Positions 27,137 through 38,058 of a stretch of DNA of 64,000 nucleotides are shown here, piece after piece (the stretch's first letter is position 1; every line of letters begins with the position of its first letter). The position numbers and the translations under genes are program-made. Origin of the DNA: Spiroplasma kunkelii CR2-3x (GTDB taxonomy: Bacteria > Bacillota_I > Bacilli_A > Mycoplasmatales > Mycoplasmataceae); assembly GCF_001274875.1 (NCBI RefSeq), contig NZ_CP010899.1, positions 62,001 to 126,000 of the forward strand. The letters are read 5' to 3'. A model generated the notes under the pieces. The model was not told the DNA's origin. It worked only from the letters and a program-made list of their open reading frames with translations, and made no database searches.

Positions 27137-30100
27137 ATGACATTGATAGAATTTACAATTCAGGGTGATAAATATAATAATAAAAATTTATTGTTAAATT
27201 TGTATTTTTTAACAAATCCAAAAAGTAAATTTACTGATGATGATGTTAAAAACCTTCGGTTAAAAAAAATTACAACAGTTCAAGGCCTAGATACTTTTTT
27301 AAAGCATAATATTTGTATTGCTGATTTTTTTGTTTGTTTAATTAATGATCAGGCAAAAATTAAAAAAGATAAAAAAGGATCAGAAAAGAAGCTTTATGAT
27401 ATTTTAATTCGTTTTAAATCAATTACTTTGATAGATCAAATGTTCGATTCAAACTTATCATTAACAATCTTAGGAGATATTGATCCGGAAATTGGCATTG
27501 TTAATGTTAAAAATATTTTTTTAACAGCAATGGAAAAGAGAAAACAAGAATTTGAAACGTTAGCTACTGGAGTAGTGCTTGAAATTGCTGATAATTTTCG
27601 GATTGATGAAGCAAAATTACGAACTATTTTTGATTCAAATGTTATTGCAAATATAAAGTTTTTGACTTCATATTTTGTTGAAGAAAAAGAACGATGGTTA
27701 CAATATTTACACTTTCAAGAACAAAACTTAGAATATAAGCGTTATAATTCTTGTTTATATTTAAACAGGAAATTAACAGAATATATTAAAATTCCAAAAA
27801 CAGTTCCAATTGGTGAAAAATTTCATGATGTAAGATTTTTATCACATAATTTTTGATATGTTGATAAAAAAACTTTTACTAATAAAAATTTAACAATTAG
27901 TCATTTATTTGAAGAAATAATTATTGTAGAATTAGAGCTATTGTTGGATAATTTAAATAAATATTCAATATTAAAAAAATTAAACAATTTAAGTCTTGCT
28001 AATTTACAAATTAATCGTACATATCAAAAAGATGTTCCATTAACACTATTTTCTTTTAATTTTAGTGAAAGTTATGTTCAAGATGGAGCAGATATTTATG
28101 ATTTAGGGATTAATATTTCTGAAACAAAAATGCAGCAAAAAGATATCTATGATTTTAAAAAAAAATTAATCAAAATATATATGCTTGAAAATAATATTAT
28201 GCAAGAAAGTGATATTGATCATGAAACAATTAAAGTAACTATTAATCAATTAGAGCAGTATAAAATTGTTAATTGCTTTTATGAAATAAAAAATGAGGAT
28301 GAAATATCATTTAATGAATTAAATAAAATTATACCTTCTTATGGTTATTTAACTTATATTGGAAAAGGGGACTCAACTTTACTTCGACGTAGTAATGTTA
28401 TTTTAGATAAAATTAGCAAAAATGATGTTGCAAATCCTTATTTAATTAATTATATTTTTAATATTGAAGATATTAAATTAAAGACACAATCTAACTTAAT
28501 TATGGAAGAACAATTAATTTTTGCTTCAAATAATTTAAATGGAAATCAGCAGAAAGCAATAACAAAAGCCTTAAACTCACAAGATATTTTTTTACTGCAA
28601 GGTCCACCAGGGACAGGGAAAACTGAATTTATTGCTGAATTAGTTTATCAATATGCTAAATTAGGAAAGAAAGTTTTAATTTCTTCACAAAATCATACTG
28701 CAATTGACAATGTTTTAACAAGATTATTTAAAACACCTTTATTGATTCCTTTACGCTTAACAAGTGATGAAGTTCGTAAAAAAAATCGTTTTAATGATTT
28801 TAATCCAGATAAATTAATTTTTAATAATTATCGTTTTATTTATGATCATTTATCACGACAATATTTAACAAAATGAGAAGGAATTGGAAGTGATTATGAA
28901 AATCAAAAATATGAACTACAAAAATTAAAAGCAAATGCTAAAATGTTAGAAAAAGAAATTAATGATTACAAACATTATACTCAAAAGTTAAATACATTAG
29001 CTACTGAGCGAGAAACAATCATTAATCAAAAATTGCAATATTTAGATGATAATCGAAAATTAACAATTGATATTAATAATATTCGTAATCTATTAGATTT
29101 CTTAGTTAATATTAATTGAACTGGAATAGTTACTTCAACTCCGGATATTGTCCGATTATTTAATAAACATTTTGTGGAGTTGTTGCAAAAAAAAATTGGA
29201 TTTCAAATTGATGATTCATATTCATTAACAGAAACATACAAAAAACTATTAACAATTACTACTGATAATAGGATGTTAAGAGATAAGGAGATAGAATTAG
29301 CAACATTAAAACAAGTTAGTCAAGACTTACGTGATGATGATTGAATGAAACAATTAACTGCTGTTCAAAATGAAATTTTAGAATTAAAGAATCAAGTTAC
29401 ATTAAAACAAGAAAATATTGTTTTTCAAAAGGAGAAAGAAGCATTTAAAAATGACCTTGAACAATTATTACAGAAATATGAAGAACAAAGTGTTATTAAT
29501 CAAAACAAAATTAGTGAAATTAATGAAGTTAAATATGAGCAAGAAATTTCTTATTTACAAATTGAAATTAGAACATTAAATCATAAAATTAATGCTCTAA
29601 AAGTTGAAGTTGAAAACATTGTTAATAGTATTAATACAATTTTTAATTTAAATTTAGTAGTAAAAGATATTAGTGGAACAATTAATGAAATTGATAAAGA
29701 AATTAATAAAATTGAACATGACATTAATTTTGTTCTCCAAGAAAAAGCAACAAAGTTTAATTTTGTAAATAATATGATTACATTTTTAAATAAAAATTAT
29801 CAGATATCAGATTTTTTAACACAAGAGAATATTAAAACTAATCATTTCACACCGGCGATGGAACGAGATACAATTAATTATGCTAATCAATTTTTACAAG
29901 AAAGTGTCAATGTTGTTGCAATGACTGCGACTTCAAATCAATCATATGCACAAAGTAAAAATAAAGTTTTACGTGATTATAATATTTCTGATATTGATAT
30001 TAAAAAATTTGCTTTTGATGTTGTTATTATTGATGAAGTAAGTAAGTTAACACCAATGGAAATTTTTATGCCATTAGTATATGGTAAAACTGTTATTTTA

Positions 30101-31009
30101 GTTGGTGATTATCGGCAATTGCCACCACTTATGCCATATCAAGAAGAAGATGTTGCGTTAATTAATGAAATTTATGACCAAAATTATAGTTATAATGATT
30201 TTTTAGAATTAGTAACTAATTCATTATTTAAAAAAATTATCTCAAAATGTGATGATTCAGTAAAAGAAATTCTAACTAATCAATATCGTAGTCATGAAGA
30301 TATTATGAGAATTGTAAATGTTTTTTATGAAAATCAGTTGCAGTTAGGTGATAAAACTAATCAAAATAATGAAAAACAACATTATATTACTGTTGAAAAT
30401 AAAGATGGTCTAAAAATTTTTGATAGTAATAAAGCAATTTATTGAATTGATTCATCAAAAGATAAAACTAATATGAATTTTGTTTATGAACAAGGTGAAA
30501 GTGGTAGTACGAGTCTTTTTAATTGATTAGAAGTTGATTTAACAATAAAAACATTAGAATTAATTGAAGCAGGATATAATAATTTAACAGTTAAATTAAA
30601 AAAACAACCTAAAGTTGCAGTTATTAGTTTTTATAGTCTACATGTTAAAAAATTACTAAGAGCTATTAAAAGTTTAAAATTTAAAAATATTAAAGTAGAA
30701 GTTTCAACAGTTGATGATTATCAAGGACGAGAAAGCGAAATTGTTATTGTTAACACAGTTCGGAATCCTCGTAAGCAATTAAATTCTAATAAAGAATTTA
30801 TTAAGAAATACGAACGGTTAAATGTTGCATTTTCAAGAGCAAAAAATATGTTAATTATTATTGGAGCAGTTAGTTTTTTTACTAATATTGATGTTGAAAT
30901 TCCAACAATTGCTAATCCAAATATTACAAAAACAATTAAAGCATATTATGAAATTTTACGAATTATTGATAGTTATGGTCTTGTTTGAAGTGCAAAAGAT
31001 TTATTATAA
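27137..31009 (+). CDS. large SF1 helicase (UPF1/DNA2-like) with internal coiled coil
   Basis: 1290 aa read through TGA-Trp codons. Residues 1-470 are an unrecognised N-terminal region. Walker A GPPGTGKTEF is at 489 with a Q-motif-like GNQQKAITKAL just before it and the motif Ia-like ISSQNHTAIDNVLTRL behind. A long insertion, about 560-890, is strongly helical and coiled-coil (many E/K/Q/L heptads). The second half has motif II IIDEVSK (964), motif III GDYRQLPPL (990), motif IV NQYRSH (1049), motif V VDDYQGRESEIV (about 1192) and motif VI VAFSRAK (about 1233). This set defines UPF1-like SF1B helicases acting on RNA or DNA; the substrate is unknown. First gene of a five-gene run; the next starts 20 bases later. 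Confidence 0.85.
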
Positions 31010-31029
31010 TAAGAATTCGAGGTAAAAAC

Positions 31030-33405
31030 ATGAAATTAGGAATGGTAAAAGTTTATAAAAATTGGAAAAAATTAAAAACAATAGTTAGCTATCAAACACC
31101 AAAAAAACTAGCTTTTTTTCAGTATGTAATTTTAAATGCTATTACTAATTACCCTAATAAAGAAAAAACATTAGCTGATATTTTACAAAATGAATTACAA
31201 ATTTTTAATTTTAAAATTTATGCAGAATGTCTAAAGGACTTAATTGAAAAAGAAAATATTATTGAAATTAATAAGCAAACATCATTAAATTATTTAGCAA
31301 ATAGTTATGCTGAACAGGATTGAATTGATCGACCAATTGAAATTTTTTACATTTCAAAAGAAGCGTTAACGGCATTAGAACAGGGATATTTATTAAGTAA
31401 AAATAGTAATCGTGAAGCAGTTATTAATTTTGATTTTAATATTTTTTCGGGCGAAAAATATATAAATAATGAACAATTATCTTTATTAGAAAAAAATAGC
31501 AATGATTTAATTATTGTTTTAGAACAAGAACCAATTATTAATGGCGAAGATTTATTTCATTTGTTAGAAAAGTACAAGTTAAATATTAATAAAAATAATA
31601 TTTTTAATGCTGATACTACATTTACTTCAATTCGTACTAATAAGAAGCAAGAAATATACTATAATATTAATCAAATTAACAATTTATTGATTGACGCTTA
31701 TGAAGAAAAAGAAGTTATATTGTCTCTAACCACTTTTAAAGATATTAAAATTCAAATTATTAATGACCACCAATTGCAACAAATTATTGAAGATAATGTT
31801 AATTTAAAAACAAAAATTGTTGATTATTTTTTAACCGAAATGGATAAAACTTTAAGGGATAATTTTAATTTAAATCTTCAAAAAGTAGCAACAAATATAT
31901 TAGAAAGTGATTATCAGCAAGATCCGCGTTATATTACTTCTACATTAATAAATCCGAGAATTATAATTATTAATGCAGCAAGTGTTAAACCAAAAGCAGT
32001 CTTAGATAATAAATATTATTATGATAATAATATTAGTTGTATTATTTTTGTTAATGCTGAAAAGACAACTACAATGCATGATTTAACTGATTCAATTCCA
32101 ATTTTTTATTTAACTAGTGCGATTTTAACAATTAATGATAATTTTTTAACTTTATTTATCAATGATAAAAATGAGACTGAACTTTACATATTACAACCAA
32201 CAGAACTTATTATTCTAAGCCGTAATATTATAACAGCACAAAAATTTATTCCGAAGTATAGTCAGCTGTTATTTAATAAAATTTTAGAGGGATTAAAAAA
32301 TTTAATAAATCGTCAACAGGCAAATATTTATGAAATAATTCATAATAATCAAATTGAAAATATTTTTATTTACTGTTATTTAATTGATATTTTAAATAAT
32401 AATGAAGAAACTTTTGATAATATATTAAAAAGTATGACCATAAATGATTTTAATAATAAAATTAATGTTTTATATCAATCTGAACAAATTTTAAGTAATT
32501 TAAATTTAAAACCAAATTATTTTAATAAAATGCATAAAACTTTAATTGCCCTTATGAAACAACAAGCAAAATTGCAAAAAAATATTATTAAAGCTTATCA
32601 AGTGTTAACTAATAATACTTTATTATCAAATAAAGAAGTTTTAAATATGTTGCAAGAACTTTATGACAAAAACGATGTTTCTTTAAACCAATTATTAGCA
32701 TTAATTAATATTGCAGATTCATCAATTATTGAAAAAATTTGAAATCAAAATCTTTTTGCAATTTTGGATAAATTTCTTTTTGCAATCAATAATAATGATT
32801 TACATCGTGAATTATTTGATGCAATAACAACTACAACTTTTAAAAAAAATAGTACTTTATTAATTAATTTATATAGTTATGCTCAAGAATATATTAAGTA
32901 TTGTAAAGAAATGAAAAAGCGAGAAACAAGTGGATTACAACGGCATTGACAAGAAATATGAGATAAAGTTGAGATTATTAAAGAACGTTGCAAGAATATT
33001 AACAATAGTAATGAATTAATAATTCAATTACTTTATTCTTTGTCACAATTAGAAATAAAATATAAGGCAATTAAATTTAAAAATATGTTTAATTCTGAAA
33101 GCAAATTTCAGGAATATTTTAATTTATGTTCTTTTGATAAAGCAGCATTATATTTAATGAATTTAATTGAAGAAAAAATTACTCCACTTTTAAATACAAA
33201 ACATCAATTTGTACAACATATTAATGAAAAATTATTTGTTTTAAAAGATGTGTTTGATAAAAATAAATATAAACAAATTATGCAACTTTATCAAGAATTA
33301 ACATTATATTTATATTGTGAGAAAGCAAGAAATGAACACAATGATAATAAAAATCGAGATGCTTTAAAAAAAATAAAACTTAAATTAGAAGAGGTGTTAA
33401 TATAA
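31030..33405 (+). CDS. unrecognised 791-aa protein of the helicase cluster
   Basis: The ATG at 31030 follows GAGGT; an upstream TTG is less likely. 791 aa with three TGA-Trp codons (31321, 32740 and 32947). No membrane segment or signal peptide is visible, so it should be cytoplasmic. The first about 95 residues look like a small winged-helix-type unit (LAFFQYVILNAITNYPNKEK, ADILQNELQIFNFKIYAECL). Then mixed alpha/beta, and from about residue 420 mostly helical, lysine- and glutamine-rich segments. I cannot assign a domain. The stop is directly followed by the next ATG (33406), so the two proteins are made together. Confidence 0.7.
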
Positions 33406-34503
33406 ATGAGTATGAGTGTTGAACAATTAATGTATAATTACCAAAAAAAGATTGAACGATTAAATTTAAATATTAACTTTGTTAAAGATAATTTAAAATT
33501 ATTATTACAACAATTACAAGAAATTGATGCTAGTGGGTTAAATTGTCAACAAATTGAACAATATTTAGTTGAGTTAGATCAAATTTTAACTGATTTAGAG
33601 GATAACCCGTTAGTTAAAGAATTTAGTAAAGTTGAACATGTTGAATTAGAATTGGCAAAAAGAGTTAATTTTTTCTTGGAACAAAAAACCCTTCGTTTAG
33701 CAGAAATTCAACAAAAAATTGAAGTTTTGAAAATAAAAGTAATTGAAGATGAAACAAAACAACGGTTATCTAATTTAAAAAACCGAGTTAATTTAAATTA
33801 TCAACAATTAGAGCATGAATTAATAGCAATGTTTGATGATAATGAATCAAAAGCTTTTATTATGAATTTTTTTAAAAAAAATAATAATTATTTCAGTAAT
33901 TTAAAGCCAGAGTATATTTCTGACCTTGTTCAAACAGAAGTTAAAAATTATCATACTTCAAGTGATTTTTTGAAAAAACAATATCTTAGTAGTTTTAAAA
34001 AACAAATTAGTGATGATAAATTTGTTAACACAGAATTAGCTCCAGCATTAGAAGAATTTGCCCAAATACCAGCAGCTGATACTACTGTTTTAAACGCAAA
34101 AGCTTTAGCATTACAAAATCAAATTATTAATAAACAATTAGATGAATCAGCGCGGAAACATGGTATTACATCAATTTTACAAGCAATTCAAAAACGTGGT
34201 TTTATTGTTGATAGTAATGATATTCGTATTACGAAAGAAAATGAAGATAGTTTAGTTATTGTTTACGCAAAAAAAGTAACCGGAGAAGAGGCAATTTTTA
34301 AAATATATTTAGATGGGCGCTTTACATATAAATTCGAAGGTTATGAAGGTCATGCACATGATATAGATGAACAACCGTTTATTAACGATTTATCAATGTA
34401 TGATGTTTCTTTATCAAAAGAAATGAAAAAATCTTATTTAAATCCTGATAAAATTATGAATCAAGCAAAGATTCAAATTGATAGTAAATCAAAAAAGAAA
34501 TAA
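33406..34503 (+). CDS. coiled-coil protein with small beta-rich C-terminal domain
   Basis: 365 aa, cytoplasmic. Residues 1-130 form a long coiled coil (QKKIERLNLNINFVKDNLKL and following heptads). The middle is helical. Residues about 245-365 change character: a strand-rich segment SILQAIQKRGFIVDSNDI, LVIVYAKK, then AIFKIYLDGRFTYKFEGYEG. This order resembles the small DUF1257 and DUF2997 proteins that accompany AAA ATPases in other bacteria, which is a tentative pattern match. It has no gap to the 791-aa gene and is followed by the AAA gene after 58 bases. Confidence 0.65.
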   Translation: MSMSVEQLMYNYQKKIERLNLNINFVKDNLKLLLQQLQEIDASGLNCQQIEQYLVELDQILTDLEDNPLVKEFSKVEHVELELAKRVNFFLEQKTLRLAEIQQKIEVLKIKVIEDETKQRLSNLKNRVNLNYQQLEHELIAMFDDNESKAFIMNFFKKNNNYFSNLKPEYISDLVQTEVKNYHTSSDFLKKQYLSSFKKQISDDKFVNTELAPALEEFAQIPAADTTVLNAKALALQNQIINKQLDESARKHGITSILQAIQKRGFIVDSNDIRITKENEDSLVIVYAKKVTGEEAIFKIYLDGRFTYKFEGYEGHAHDIDEQPFINDLSMYDVSLSKEMKKSYLNPDKIMNQAKIQIDSKSKKK

Positions 34504-34528
34504 TTAACATTTTTAGGTTAAAAAACAT

Positions 34529-34534
34529 TATAAT
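34529..34534 (+). promoter_or_regulatory. internal -10 element before the AAA gene
   Basis: Perfect TATAAT 28 bases before the ATG; the RBS AGAGGTG follows. It may give the last genes of the cluster their own transcription. Confidence 0.4.
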
Positions 34535-34561
34535 TAAAGAAATAGTTAGAGGTGACTATAA

Positions 34562-36382
34562 ATGAGTGTAAAAAGTAATTTAGATAAGTTAAAAAATCAA
34601 ATTGGAATTAAACGATGTGTTATTCTTGAAGGCAATGTTAATGATATTTATCAAACAAATAGTGGTTATGTTGGTTTAAAAGATCGATTATTTGGATTAT
34701 TAAGAGAAAAAGGTTTTAATGATATTTTTATGTGAGACCGGATTGATGGTCTAAGCGGAGGAAATCTGAAAAATTTAACATTAACAGTAGAAACACAACA
34801 AAAGAGTAAAGAAGGTGAAGCATATGATTTTGGTCAAGAAGTAATTAAAAATGCAAATGAAGAAAAGAATGGTCCAACGGGACAATTTCCAACTTTAGCA
34901 GAATTTTTTACCATTCTTCGTCGTAATATGTTAGTTGCAAGTTCTAAAAAAGCTGCTTTTATTGCTGACTTTTCTGATTATTTATTTTCTAATGAACAAA
35001 CCTTAAGTGAAGAAGAACGTGTTAATTTAATTTCATTAAGTAAAGCTTTTCGAGATAAAAAATTTGATCAATCAGAAATAATTGATTTTGATACAGCTAT
35101 TATTTTTATAACTAATAGTGTTGGAAAATTGCCAACGTCATTTTATTTGCATAATCCAGATGTAACAACAATTACTTTAACAAAACCAAATCGTGAAGAA
35201 CGAGAAAAGTTCATTTTAACTAATAAGAATTTTTTTAAAATTACCGAAGATTTAAATACTGATATTTTAAAATTACAAGATATTTATGATACGATGGAAG
35301 GATGAACTTTAAAAGAAGTTTATCAATTAATTAAGTTTTCAAACAATATTTCAGAACGATTACCATTTGAAAAATTATTAAATTCTTATCAATACGGTGA
35401 TAAAGTTTCACCATGAGAAGAAATGAATTATGAAAAATTAGCAACTATTGAAAAAGAATTAAAAAAACGAGTTATTGGGCAAGATCATGCCATTGAAAAA
35501 GTGAAGAATGTTGTTTATAAAGCTTTTACTGGATTATCAGGTGTTCAATATTCATCAAAACGAACAAAACCAAAAGGTACATTGTTTTTTGTTGGACCAA
35601 CTGGAGTAGGAAAAACTGAATTAGCAAAATCATTGGCCAAATTTTTATTTGGTGATGAAAAAAATTGTATTCGGTTTGATATGTCGGAATATAACCAAGA
35701 AGCAAGTGATCAAAAATTAATTGGTGCACCACCTGGTTATGTTGGTTATGAAGAAGGTGGACAATTAACAAATGCAATTAAAGAAAAGCCATTTAGTGTA
35801 CTTTTATTTGATGAAATTGAAAAAGCCCATCCGCGAATTTTAGATAAATTCTTACAAATTTTAGAAGATGGTCGTTTAACTGATAATAAAGGTCAAACTG
35901 TTACTTTTTCTGATTCGTTTATTATTTTTACTTCAAATATTGGTGCAAGTGAAGTTGATGATAATTTATCATTTTTAGAAATTGAAAAGCAATTTATTCA
36001 AAAAGTATCTGATCATTTTCGAACTGAATTAAAACGACCAGAATTATTAGGGCGAATTGGAAATAATATTATTCCGTTTAATTTTATTAAAGATATTAAT
36101 TTTAAAGCAAAATTAATTACACAAAAATTACAGCCCATTCAAACAGCTGTTTGAGAAAAATATAAGATTAAATTAGAATTTATGGATTTACCACAAATTT
36201 TACCAATTATTATTCAGGATGCTGATGATAAAAAAGGTGGTCGTGATTTGTTAAATAGTATTGAAAAGCATGTAGTTGATGGATTGAGTTCATTTATTTT
36301 TGCAAATCAAACTAAATTTAAAGCTGGAGAAACAATATTAGCACAAGCAAATGGTCATCAAATTGAATATTGTTTTAAATAA
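34562..36382 (+). CDS. two-part AAA+ protein: degenerate AAA plus ClpB-like ATPase
   Basis: 606 aa. The C-terminal half is a ClpA/ClpB D2-type ATPase: RVIGQDHAIEKV, Walker A GPTGVGKTELAKSLA (345), pore loop GAPPGYVGYEEGGQ (388), Walker B LLFDEIEKAHP (414), LQILEDGRLTDNKG and the sensor FTSNIGA, then the small lid (GRDLLNSIEKHV). The N-terminal half (1-287) follows an AAA-like order (CVILEGNVNDIY, AAFIADFSDYLF, IIFITNSVG) but has no Walker A lysine, so it should not hydrolyse ATP. It lacks the Clp N-domain and the middle domain of ClpB. An unfolding or remodelling machine with a specialised N-terminal adaptor is the likely role. Confidence 0.8.
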
Positions 36383-36385
36383 AAA

Positions 36386-37492
36386 ATGAGTAATTTAATT
36401 AATTTTAATCGTTTTGTTTCTTTTACAACCATTGAAGGGCCTGGAAAACGATTCGCATTATGAATGCAAGGCTGTATTATTAATTGCAAAGGATGTAGTA
36501 ATCAGGAAATGATTCCTCTCATTAATAGGAATGTAATGGAAGTCAGTGACCTTTTTAAGGCAATTAGGGACGCTAAAGAGCGCTTTCAAATTGAGGGGAT
36601 TACCATTTTAGGGGGAGAACCATTTATTCAACCACGAGCGCTCTTAGAACTAGTCACTTTATGTCAAACAAATAATTTAACAGTAATTGTTTTTTCTGGT
36701 TTTTTATATGAACTATTGCTAGAAAAGCATCCAGCAATTTTATCTAAAATTGATATATTAATTGATGGACCATTTATTATTGAAAAGTTAGATAAAAAAC
36801 GACGATTAATTGGCTCTACAAACCAGCGTGTGATTAAACTAAGTAATGTTTATCAAAATAATGATTATTTTGAACAAAATATTATTGAAGCAGAATTTAC
36901 TGTAACTAAAAATAATAGTATGATTATTAATGGAGATGGAGCTCATTTAATTAATAATGAAGAAAAAATAAGAAAAGAGGAAGCCATAAAAATGGGATCA
37001 TTTAAATTAGATGGGGATGTATTTTCACATTTTACCCAAGATATTATTAAAGTTGGTGATAAGTTAGAATTTAAAGGAACTAATGCTGATATGAGTGATT
37101 TTTACCTTAGTGATGTTAAAACACAATATAAAGTTATATCGGTAATTCCAAGTATTGATGCAAGTGTTTGTTATACTCAAACTGTTGAATTTAACAAAAA
37201 TATGAAAGATTATCCTAATGCACGATTAATCACAGTCTCACGTGATTTACCATTTGTGCAAGAAAGATGTTGTGAATCTTTTAGAAATGAAGCACATTTT
37301 TTAGTGTCAGATTATAATTATCGTGATTTTGGGACAAAGACAGGATTAGTTTTTACTGCTTTGCAAATTTTGCCACGAGCAGTTCTTATATTAAACCAAG
37401 ATAATATTGTAAAATATCTTGAAATTGTTAATCCAATTGGAAATGAACCAAATTATCAAGCTATTTATGATTTTTTAGATAGTAGAAAATAA
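36386..37492 (+). CDS. NrdG-like radical SAM protein read in frame into thiol peroxidase
   Basis: One open frame holds two proteins. Residues 1-202: a small radical SAM domain, CIINCKGC (Cys30, 34, 37 bind 4Fe-4S), GGEPFIQP (76) for SAM, as in activating enzymes. Residues 203-368: a complete Tpx peroxidase of 166 aa, DASVCYTQT with peroxidatic Cys60 and ERCCES with resolving Cys93/94 (own numbering). An RBS (GAGGAAG) and ATG (36992) precede the Tpx part, so it can be made alone. Upstream, GAAGAAAAAATAAG carries six A's; with five, TAA would end the radical SAM protein. The fusion is therefore probably a homopolymer slip, real or a sequencing error. The radical SAM part starts three bases after the AAA stop. 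Confidence 0.8.
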
Positions 37493-37493
37493 A

Positions 37494-37526
37494 AAAAGTA
37501 TTTTGCTTATAAATACTTTTTTTATT
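37494..37526. terminator. two-way terminator between tpx and the HIT gene
   Basis: AAAAAAGTATTT / AAATACTTTTTTT with a 7-base loop lies between convergent genes and can serve both strands. Confidence 0.85.
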
Positions 37527-37938
37527 TTAAAATTAACATTTGTTGAATTTCTGACAAATCACGTAGTTTTTCTTTATCAACGTTAATCTTAAAGTTATAT
37601 CCTTCATTTTTTTGATATTTTGGAATAATATGAAGATGATAATGAAAAACCTTTTGAAAAGCTTCACTTTTTTCATTGCTAACATAATTAATTCCAACAG
37701 GTTTTAATGTTTGATATATTTTCTGGGCAATTATTTTTCCAATTTTAGTAACTTCTGTTAAGTACTCATCATCAGTAACACTATAATATTCAAAGTGCTT
37801 TTTTGGAATAACTAAGGTATGACCATCACTATTGGGGAATGCATCTAAAAAAGCATAAACTAAATTATTTTCATAAATTTTTTTACTTGGTATTTTTTGG
37901 GTAATAATTTCACAAAAAATACAATTGTTTTCATTCAT
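37522..37938 (-). CDS. HIT family nucleotide hydrolase
   Basis: 138 aa. CIFCEIITQKIPS at the start is the usual HIT/HINT opening with its cysteines, DAFPNSDGHTLVIPKKH is the core, and the histidine triad reads HYHLHIIPK near residue 100. HIT proteins cleave nucleoside phosphoramidates or dinucleotides. RBS AAGGAG. It stands alone, convergent with the tpx end. The exact substrate is not known. Confidence 0.92.
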   Translation of the reverse strand: MNENNCIFCEIITQKIPSKKIYENNLVYAFLDAFPNSDGHTLVIPKKHFEYYSVTDDEYLTEVTKIGKIIAQKIYQTLKPVGINYVSNEKSEAFQKVFHYHLHIIPKYQKNEGYNFKINVDKEKLRDLSEIQQMLILK

Positions 37939-38028
37939 ATTAATTTCAACTCCTTATATAATTAATTATAGCAAATACTTATAGCAAATAACTACTATCG
38001 TTGATTAATTAAGTTATTTTTAATATAA

Positions 38029-38058
38029 AAAAAAGAAGATTTTTTTAATCTTCTTTAA
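38029..38058 (-). terminator. terminator of the lipoprotein pair
   Basis: On the minus strand AAAGAAGATT / AATCTTCTTT with a T-rich loop and tail; it overlaps the last codons of the downstream lipoprotein gene. Confidence 0.75.
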
